Shown here piece after piece: positions 1 to 3,479 of a stretch of DNA of 6,143 nucleotides. The stretch is from an uncultured Clostridia bacterium (GTDB lineage Bacteria; Bacillota; Clostridia; Christensenellales; UBA1242), in the NCBI GenBank assembly GCA_947627585.1, contig CANQWP010000049.1, positions 1-6,143 on the forward strand. Reading direction: 5' to 3'. The notes below the pieces were generated by a model, which was not told the DNA's origin, searched no databases, and worked only from the letters and a program-made list of their open reading frames with translations. How positions within the stretch are numbered: the first letter of the stretch is position 1; each line of letters opens with the position of its first letter. The position numbers and the translations under genes are program-made.

Positions 1-65
1 GGTCGCATGTGTAAGCACAGCAATGTGTTCAGCTGAGCGATACTAATAGGTCGAGGGCTTAATCA
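1..65 (+). rRNA. 23S rRNA, 3' end (partial)
   Basis: The first bases match the conserved 3' terminus of bacterial 23S rRNA, including the block GATACTAATAGGTCGAGGGC at 39-58 followed by TTAATCA. This is the distal strand of the helix that closes the molecule with its 5' end. The gene enters from the left edge, so only about the last 65 bases are present. The exact mature 3' end is estimated to within a few bases. It lies upstream of a 5S gene on the same strand, the usual order 23S-5S, with no tRNA in between. Confidence 0.94.
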
Positions 66-111
66 CGGATTTAAAGCATTAAGGCTTTCTTCTTCCAAAA
101 ATATGTAGTCG

Positions 112-186
112 TCAGAGAACTTGTTTCTCTGATTGAATATTGCTCTGTTATCCTATCCTCCTTTCTTTTTGGAGCAATATTCAATT
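112..186 (+). repeat. Two adjacent hairpins in the 23S-5S spacer
   Basis: Two stems sit back to back. The first pairs 112-119 with 125-132 (8 bp, 5-nt loop). The second pairs 132-145 with 172-185 (14 uninterrupted Watson-Crick pairs, loop of 26 nt rich in pyrimidines, with one further G-U pair possible inward). In rRNA operons, double-stranded spacer segments of this kind are normally substrates for RNase III-type processing; that role here is inference. Such stems usually enclose a mature rRNA, whereas this one encloses only spacer. Confidence 0.7.
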
Positions 187-224
187 ATACTTGATAATTT
201 CAACGAAAGTTGTGATTATACCAT

Positions 225-341
225 AACCAGTGGCGATAGAGAGAAGGTCCACCTGTTCCCATCCCGAACACAGAAGTTAAGCTTCTCATCGTCGAAAATA
301 CTTGGCTGGCGACGGCCCGGGAAAATAGAACACTGCTGGTT
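225..341 (+). rRNA. rrf: 5S rRNA
   Basis: This is a complete 5S rRNA of about 117 nt. It has the conserved loop block GTTCCCATCCCGAACAC (256-272) followed by GAAGTTAAGC (273-282). The terminal helix I is visible: AACCAG at 225-230 pairs with CTGGTT at 336-341, and pairing continues inward through TGG/CAC-type pairs. The mature ends are inferred from that helix and could be off by a few bases. The gene follows the 23S end by about 160 nt and is followed at once by a hairpin terminator, so it closes the rRNA operon. The D/E arm (TTGGCTGG to GGGAAAATAG) looks normal for a low-GC Gram-positive. Confidence 0.95.
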
Positions 342-401
342 AACCATCAAAGCATCCGCATGAGGATGCTTTTTTGTTAACCTAAAGCAGTGTTCCATTT
401 T
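322..401 (+). repeat. Long imperfect inverted repeat around the 5S 3' end and terminator
   Basis: Positions 328-344 (the last 14 bases of 5S plus three) are mirrored downstream by 376-395. GAACACTGCT pairs with AGCAGTGTTC and GGTTAAC with GTTAACC, giving 17 pairs with one 3-nt bulge (383-385). After a mismatch, AAAAT 322-326 pairs with ATTTT 397-401. The terminator hairpin is nested inside. In RNA this outer stem would compete with helix I of 5S. It may be a remnant of a duplicated or inverted 5S end, or a second, longer terminator/processing stem; the sequence does not decide. Confidence 0.75.
349..375 (+). terminator. Rho-independent terminator of the rRNA operon
   Basis: AGCATCC at 351-357 pairs with GGATGCT at 364-370 around the loop GCATGA. 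Two A-T pairs extend it at the base and the T run 370-375 follows. It starts 8 nt after the 5S 3' end, the expected place for the end of the rRNA transcript. Confidence 0.9.
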
Positions 402-541
402 GCAATCTTTCAGATTGCAGTGCTGCCGCACTATCCCGTGCCGTCGGCCCGAGAAAGCCCGCCCGGAAGAATAAGAGTGCGCGGCGGGAGTGATGCTGAC
501 GCATCATCAGTCAAGGCGCGAGGGCGTTCGCGGCTGGCGAG
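402..541. repeat. GC-rich island of consecutive small hairpins
   Basis: This stretch is much richer in G+C than the flanking DNA and has no convincing reading frame. It contains a run of short perfect stems: 401-408/412-419 (8 bp, 3-nt loop), 419-423/428-432 (5 bp, loop TGCC), 458-463/483-488 (CCCGCC/GGCGGG), 491-496/501-506 (TGATGC/GCATCA, loop TGAC) and 517-521/528-532 (CGCGA/TCGCG). A weak last stem 528-531/537-540 is followed by a T run at 545-553 and could stop transcription on the plus strand. No known RNA family is recognised. Short blocks recur in the island at 2878-3040, so a dispersed repeat is the favoured reading; a structured RNA is the alternative. Confidence 0.55.
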
Positions 542-581
542 GTGTTTTTTTTTCTTTTAAATTATTTTTTTCAAAAATCTA

Positions 582-611
582 TTGACAAACGCTTTTGAAT
601 TTTGATATATT
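582..611 (+). promoter_or_regulatory. Sigma-A-type promoter of the ABC exporter unit
   Basis: A perfect -35 box TTGACA lies at 582-587. The -10 box TATATT (606-611, five of six consensus bases) is 18 bp downstream and preceded by TG at 603-604, giving an extended -10. Transcription should start near 618, about 28 nt before the first candidate leader ORF and about 155 nt before the exporter start codon. A/T tracts at 545-580 resemble an upstream activating A/T-rich segment. Confidence 0.85.
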
Positions 612-645
612 GATAAAGAATGCAACAAAAGGAGGTGCAACGCAC

Positions 646-696
646 ATGGTAATTGTTGAAAAAGTTGAAGAGTTTTATGTGCGAAGGCGCGCCTGA
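646..696 (+). CDS. Candidate leader peptide, 16 residues, upstream of the exporter
   Basis: A short frame encodes MVIVEKVEEFYVRRRA. It has the best ribosome binding site of the leader, AAAAGGAGGTG at 627-637, with 8 nt between GGAGGTG and the ATG, and it lies just downstream of the promoter. It ends in three consecutive arginine codons (CGA AGG CGC), then Ala and TGA. The DNA of codons 12-14 is the segment GCGAAGG (681-687), which can pair with 738-744 upstream of the exporter ribosome binding site. Position, strong initiation signal and overlap with alternative pairing suit a regulatory leader peptide. No homolog is recognised and no other function is claimed. The frame could also be a chance product of a strong Shine-Dalgarno in a short leader, though that is less likely. 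Confidence 0.55.
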   Translation: MVIVEKVEEFYVRRRA

Positions 697-766
697 AATT
701 TTGTCGCTCTCTTTTTTGTGGGGAGAAAAACAAGTGACCTTCGCTGAAAAATTTTGTGCGGAGGTT
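681..766 (+). promoter_or_regulatory. Mutually exclusive stems around the exporter ribosome binding site
   Basis: Three segments can pair in two exclusive ways. A is GCGAAGG (681-687, inside the first leader ORF), B is CCTTCGC (738-744) and C is GCGGAGG (758-764, containing the exporter Shine-Dalgarno GGAGG). A:B gives seven Watson-Crick pairs. B:C gives seven pairs with one G-U, extendable by A737-T765 and G736-T766. A:B would leave the ribosome binding site free; B:C would sequester it. The state would depend on whether a ribosome occupies A. This is the architecture of a translation attenuator; the inducing signal is unknown. Confidence 0.55.
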
Positions 767-775
767 TTTTTATGA
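734..775 (+). CDS. Second candidate leader ORF, 13 residues, coupled to the exporter
   Basis: A GTG start at 734 is preceded by GGGGAG (720-725) with an 8-nt spacing. The frame reads MTFAEKFCAEVFL and its TGA stop (773-775) overlaps the exporter ATG (772-774) as ATGA, the classic geometry for translational coupling. It runs through both arms of the hairpin 736-744/758-766 that would mask the exporter ribosome binding site, so ribosomes reading it would open that hairpin. It is very short with no recognised homolog, so chance cannot be excluded. Confidence 0.35.
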   Translation: MTFAEKFCAEVFL

Positions 776-2772
776 AAAATATCGAAAAGAAAAATATGAA
801 AAATTCAAAAAATGGCGAAAAAAGCGCTAAAAATATCAGAAAATTGAAAAAGGAAGAAGAAAAACAAGCAAAAATGAAGAAAAATGTTCAAAAAAAACCA
901 AATATAGGCCAATATTTGAAAAAATATAAACTTTGGATCGGTTTGTATATTCTTTTGACGATTCTTGCCGGCGTTTGCGACATTTTCTTCACAATTTTGC
1001 TTGCAAGGTTGATTGTTTTGATCACACCACAAATTGTCAGTGCCACCGTCACCATTCCGCCAGACTTCCAAAAGGCGCTGATTGTTGGAGCGATTGCAAT
1101 TTCAATAAGCGTGTTCCAACGTGGCTGTTGGTTTGCATCTTCTTGGATATATTTCAAATATTCCAACAAAATCATGTCAGAACTCAATCTTGACCTTGCA
1201 AAACAAGCGTTCAAACTTAACTCAAAAACATACAACGACCACGACACGGGCACGTTTGTGCAACGAATTGTTGATGACCCGGCGAGAATCATTGACAGTC
1301 TTTCGTCCATCATCGATGTGCTGATTGACATGATCACTTCCGCCGTGATGCTGATTTACATAACAACACTCAACCATTGGGTTTCGCTGCTTTTGGTGGT
1401 TATTGTGATCATTGGCTTTGTTTTGGAATATTATCGCGTCAAAGTTCGCCGCAAAAACAGATTTATTGTTCGAAGAAAGAATGACAAAATATATTCGCTC
1501 ACAACAGAAATTGTGAGAAGCGAGAAGGACATCAAGTCCTTGGGGCTTGAACAAAAACTTTCCGAAGTCTCAAAAACAAACTATGAGGATTATCGCAGTG
1601 CGCGTTTCAAGATGGACACAACAGACCTCTGTTTTTGGTCGTCAAGAAACTTCATAATCGGCGTTGGAACATTGCTGGTGTTGCTTTTTGGAATCTATTT
1701 GATGGATCTTGGGCTTTTGACGCTCGCGACATTCATGATCATCTATTCCAATCGAAATTCGCTCTGGTCAATGATTGTGGGCGTGGGGAACATCACCAAC
1801 TGCATTGTGGACGTGAAAGTTTGCCACAAGCGCATGTTCTCGCTCTTTGACGAAGAAGAGTTTGTGACTGAAAGATTTGGTGAGAAGGGAATCAAAAACG
1901 TTGTTGGAGCGGTGGAATTCAAGGACGTCTCCTTCACTTTCAAAGAATATGAATATCCGGATCCGGCTGCGAAACTTGACGAAAATGTGAGCGACGAAAC
2001 GCAGAACAATTCTTCTCATAAAAATAAAAAATTGCAAAAAACCCGCAAAAAAGCGGCAAAAATGCACAAAAAAGAAATTAAACTTGTTAGCGAGAATCAA
2101 ATTTTTGACAAACTTTCTTTCAAAATTCAGCCAAACACAACAGTGGCATTTGTTGGAAAATCGGGCAGCGGAAAATCGACTATTTTGAATTTGATGAGCA
2201 AAATGTATGAGGCGGACAGTGGTCAGGTTTTGATTGACGGCGTGGACATCAAGGAGTTGAACAAAGAGACGCTGCGCTCCACAATTTCGCTTGTCAATCA
2301 ATTTCCATACATATTTGACATGACCGTCAAAGAGAATTTGCTTCTTGCAAAGGCTGACGCGACTGACGAAGAAATTTGGGACAGCATCAAAAAGGCAAGT
2401 TTGGACGAATTTATCGAAAGTTTGCCGAAGAAACTTGACACAAAAGTTGGCGAAAGCGGCATCAAACTCTCTGGAGGGCAAAAGCAAAGGCTTGCAATTG
2501 CGCGTGCGCTTCTTCGAAATTCAAACATTATCATCTTTGACGAAAGCACATCAAGTTTGGACAATTTCGCGCAAGAAGAAGTGAAAAAGAGCATTGACGG
2601 ATTGAAGGGCAAAAGCACAATCATCATTGTGGCGCACCGTCTTTCTACCATCAAAAACGTCGACCACATTTTCTTCCTTGACGGCGGCGTAATTGTGGAC
2701 GAGGGGACTTTTGACGAGCTTTTTGAAAGAAACGAAAAATTTAAAGCCATGTTTTTGGCGGAGAATATTTGA
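772..2772 (+). CDS. ABC exporter half-transporter (fused membrane and ATPase domains), 666 residues
   Basis: The protein is a type I ABC exporter half that should dimerise to pump a substrate out of the cell; the substrate cannot be told. ATG 772 is chosen because GGAGG (760-764) sits 7 nt upstream; the in-frame TTG at 754 lies before that site. Residues 1-45 are very lysine-rich and probably cytoplasmic. Residues about 53-340 hold six hydrophobic segments (near 54-75, 102-122, 178-198, 202-220, 292-310, 314-338). The ATPase domain starts near 380: aromatic A-loop candidates Y393/Y395, Walker A GKSGSGKST 462-470, Q-loop Q510, signature LSGGQ 566-570, Walker B IIIFD 586-590 with catalytic E591, D-loop SSLD 594-597 and H-loop H622. 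All catalytic residues are intact. Odd: about 45 polar, mostly basic residues (396-440) are inserted between the A-loop strand and the strand leading to Walker A, making the protein longer than the usual 580-600 residues. No partner half-transporter lies nearby, so a homodimer is the simplest reading. Confidence 0.93.
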   Translation: MKNIEKKNMKNSKNGEKSAKNIRKLKKEEEKQAKMKKNVQKKPNIGQYLKKYKLWIGLYILLTILAGVCDIFFTILLARLIVLITPQIVSATVTIPPDFQKALIVGAIAISISVFQRGCWFASSWIYFKYSNKIMSELNLDLAKQAFKLNSKTYNDHDTGTFVQRIVDDPARIIDSLSSIIDVLIDMITSAVMLIYITTLNHWVSLLLVVIVIIGFVLEYYRVKVRRKNRFIVRRKNDKIYSLTTEIVRSEKDIKSLGLEQKLSEVSKTNYEDYRSARFKMDTTDLCFWSSRNFIIGVGTLLVLLFGIYLMDLGLLTLATFMIIYSNRNSLWSMIVGVGNITNCIVDVKVCHKRMFSLFDEEEFVTERFGEKGIKNVVGAVEFKDVSFTFKEYEYPDPAAKLDENVSDETQNNSSHKNKKLQKTRKKAAKMHKKEIKLVSENQIFDKLSFKIQPNTTVAFVGKSGSGKSTILNLMSKMYEADSGQVLIDGVDIKELNKETLRSTISLVNQFPYIFDMTVKENLLLAKADATDEEIWDSIKKASLDEFIESLPKKLDTKVGESGIKLSGGQKQRLAIARALLRNSNIIIFDESTSSLDNFAQEEVKKSIDGLKGKSTIIIVAHRLSTIKNVDHIFFLDGGVIVDEGTFDELFERNEKFKAMFLAENI

Positions 2773-2774
2773 TC

Positions 2775-2809
2775 AAAAAGAGATATGTAAACGCATACCT
2801 CTTTTTTTT
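2775..2809 (+). terminator. Rho-independent terminator of the exporter gene
   Basis: AAAAAGAG (2775-2782) pairs with CTCTTTTT, and TATG/CATA pairs continue past one A-C mismatch to a 6-nt loop (TAAACG). The T run extends to 2809. It starts 3 nt after the exporter stop codon, which supports a single-gene unit. Confidence 0.85.
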
Positions 2810-2826
2810 GCTTTAAATAAAAAAAC

Positions 2827-2877
2827 AACAAAAAACGCGCATTTTTGCGCGATTTTTGGCTCCGGAGAGAGGGTTCG
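2827..2877. repeat. 51-bp direct repeat, copy 1 (terminator plus tRNA-Asn 3' end)
   Basis: This segment matches 3059-3109 at 50 of 51 positions with a constant offset of 232; the only difference is A2852 against T3084. The repeated unit contains a CGCGCA/TGCGCG hairpin with flanking A and T runs and, read on the minus strand, the 3' end of tRNA-Asn: T-loop end, acceptor strand and CCA. It marks a duplication of the 3' end of the tRNA gene with its terminator. Confidence 0.9.
2830..2857 (-). terminator. Terminator hairpin of the disrupted tRNA copy (possibly bidirectional)
   Basis: CGCGCA 2836-2841 pairs with TGCGCG 2846-2851 around TTTT. Six A's precede it and a near-complete T run follows, so it could work on either strand. 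On the minus strand it follows the CCA end of the tRNA-like fragment; on the plus strand it would back up the exporter terminator at 2775-2809. Confidence 0.7.
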
Positions 2878-2990
2878 CTTTTGATTGCGACGCAATCAAA
2901 CAAGCACTCTTCCCTCGCGCCTCGCTCGCAGCTACGACCTTGTGGTTTATTCCTCCGCTTCGCTCCGTTACGCTTTCGCGTTCAGCCACC
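2857..2990 (-). pseudogene. Disrupted tRNA-Asn(GTT) copy split by two inserts
   Basis: Read on the minus strand, three blocks of the neighbouring intact tRNA-Asn appear in the right order. They are GGTGGCTG (2990-2983), the anticodon-arm to variable-loop block AACCACAAGGTCG (2947-2935), and the 21-nt end from the T loop through the acceptor strand to CCA (2877-2857). Between the first two lie about 35 foreign nucleotides replacing the middle of the anticodon; between the last two lie about 57 replacing the first half of the T arm. The 5' acceptor and D-arm sequence is not recognisable beyond GGTGG. It cannot fold as a tRNA. The reading as a decayed or interrupted duplicate rests on block order and the 51-bp repeat; the shorter blocks (8 and 13 nt) alone would be weak evidence. 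Confidence 0.6.
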
Positions 2991-3040
2991 GGTGGCTGTT
3001 GCTTGCAAAGCAAGCGCGTCGCAAGGCGATGCAACCACAA
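2878..3040. repeat. GC-rich hairpin cluster within and beside the tRNA copy
   Basis: This is a run of compact perfect stems, many with three-base loops. They are TTGATTGC/GCAATCAA around GAC (2881-2899, plus one A-T pair), ACGC/GCGT around a four-base loop (2970-2981), the 16-bp palindrome CAGCCACCGGTGGCTG (2983-2998), GCTTGC/GCAAGC around AAA (3001-3015), and GCGTCGC/GCGATGC around AAG with one G-U pair (3016-3032). TTGTGGTT at 2940-2947 is the reverse complement of AACCACAA at 3033-3040, so 2940-3040 is bounded by 8-bp inverted repeats. No coding frame is credible. A small non-autonomous repeat element is the favoured explanation. Confidence 0.55.
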
Positions 3041-3058
3041 TGCAAAAAAAGACAAAGG

Positions 3059-3109
3059 AACAAAAAACGCGCATTTTTGCGCGTTTTTTGGCTCCGGAGA
3101 GAGGGTTCG
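3059..3109. repeat. 51-bp direct repeat, copy 2 (inside the intact tRNA-Asn locus)
   Basis: This is the partner of 2827-2877. Here the repeat covers the terminator and the 3' part of the intact tRNA-Asn gene on the minus strand. The 232-bp period between copies is filled by GC-rich hairpin DNA and by further fragments of the same tRNA. Confidence 0.9.
3062..3089 (-). terminator. Terminator of tRNA-Asn (symmetrical, probably bidirectional)
   Basis: AAAAAACGCGCA (3062-3073) pairs without interruption with TGCGCGTTTTTT (3078-3089) around a four-base loop, a 12-bp stem with A and T runs at its base. On the minus strand it begins directly at the encoded CCA of tRNA-Asn and ends in a six-base U run. 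Confidence 0.88.
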
Positions 3110-3163
3110 AACCTCCGACCTTGTGGTTAACAGCCACCTGCTCCACCGCTGAGCTACTCCGGA
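3089..3163 (-). tRNA. tRNA-Asn(GTT), CCA encoded
   Basis: This is a complete cloverleaf on the minus strand, 72 nt plus an encoded CCA (3089-3091). The acceptor strands TCCGGAG (3163-3157) and CTCCGGA (3099-3093) pair over 7 bp, with discriminator G at 3092. The D stem is GCTC/GAGC. The anticodon loop is CTGTTAA with anticodon GTT, reading AAC/AAU. The T stem GGAGG/CCTCT (one G-U pair) closes the loop TTCGAAC. The outermost pair of the anticodon stem (position 27-43) is G-A, not Watson-Crick. It has its own promoter (3197-3225) and terminator (3062-3089), so it is a single-gene unit divergent from the S10 operon. A broken copy of the same gene lies just downstream in its reading direction. 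Confidence 0.95.
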
Positions 3164-3196
3164 ATATTTCACCTTGCCGAAACAAGATACTGCCAT

Positions 3197-3225
3197 ATTT
3201 TAGCAAAACAGAATTATTTTGTCAA
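3197..3225 (-). promoter_or_regulatory. Promoter of tRNA-Asn
   Basis: On the minus strand the -35 box TTGACA (3225-3220) is perfect and the -10 box TAAAAT (3202-3197) lies 17 bp downstream, one base from consensus. Transcription would start near 3190, about 27 nt before the tRNA 5' end. Just upstream of the -35 box is a 16-bp A/T palindrome, AAATTTTGCAAAATTT at 3227-3242, in the position of an UP-type element. Confidence 0.88.
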
Positions 3226-3440
3226 TAAATTTTGCAAAATTTTTATGATTTTTTCAGTTTTTTCCTTTTTTAAGTTTTGGTGTCAAATATTTTCATATTT
3301 ATTTCATTTGATTTGTTTTGATTTTTTGGCGTTTGTTTTTTGGCCGTTGATTTTCTTCTTCCTTTTATATATGCATGCGGACGTGCATGTGCGCGCGGGC
3401 ACGCGTGGGCGGCAAATCTTTTTTGAAAAACTTTTGAAAA
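3226..3440. other. T-rich intergenic spacer with an alternating purine-pyrimidine tract
   Basis: This is the spacer between two divergent promoters. Positions 3243-3365 are strikingly T-rich on the plus strand with runs of five to seven T's and no supported gene. Positions 3366-3407 switch abruptly to an alternating purine-pyrimidine run: 14 bases (3366-3379), 17 bases (3381-3397) and 9 bases (3399-3407), with two short breaks, ending in GC/CG steps. The same tract can form a hairpin, ATGCATG (3371-3377) with CGTGCAT (3382-3388) around CGGA. Such tracts can adopt left-handed DNA under negative supercoiling, which would be expected between two strong divergent promoters. Confidence 0.6.
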
Positions 3441-3444
3441 ACTG

Positions 3445-3473
3445 TTGACAAGCAAAGCAGTGTGTGATATAAT
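3445..3473 (+). promoter_or_regulatory. Full-consensus promoter of the S10 operon
   Basis: TTGACA (3445-3450) and TATAAT (3468-3473) are both perfect and separated by the optimal 17 bp. TG at 3465-3466 adds an extended -10. Transcription should start near 3480. This is the strongest promoter in the window, fitting a ribosomal protein operon. Confidence 0.93.
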
Positions 3474-3479
3474 AAGCAT

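Noticed and set aside
133..363. 76-codon plus-strand frame in the 23S-5S spacer and 5S
   Set aside because: It overlaps the 5S rRNA gene and the terminator; there is no translation signal.
681..718. Intrinsic terminator in the exporter leader using GGCGCGCC before CTCTCTTTTTT
   Set aside because: GGCGCGCC (686-693) is a palindrome without room for a loop and lies 17 nt before the T run; no adequate stem precedes the T's.
754..771. Upstream TTG start for the exporter adding MCGGFF
   Set aside because: It lies before and across the GGAGG ribosome binding site (760-764), which is ideally placed for ATG 772.
1768..2487. 239-codon open frame on the minus strand
   Set aside because: It is a shadow of the exporter coding strand, rich in Phe/Cys/His as expected for the antisense of a GAA/AAA-rich gene, with no start signal.
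2298..2903. 201-codon open frame on the minus strand
   Set aside because: It is antisense to the exporter's conserved ATPase motifs, runs through the terminator at 2775-2809, and has no ribosome binding site or recognisable domain.
2827..3109. CRISPR-like array from the repeated 51-bp unit
   Set aside because: There are only two copies, the spacing is 232 bp, the repeat is explained by a tRNA 3' end plus terminator, and no cas genes are present.
2813..3228. Several overlapping frames of 80-127 codons on both strands
   Set aside because: They cross the tRNA gene, its repeat and the hairpin cluster. The repeated peptide-like strings are translations of the tRNA 3' end, not protein domains.
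3245..3448. 67-codon hydrophobic frame that could be a small membrane protein
   Set aside because: The Phe/Leu richness follows from the T-rich DNA, there is no ribosome binding site before its ATG, and it runs into the S10 promoter's -35 box and the alternating tract.
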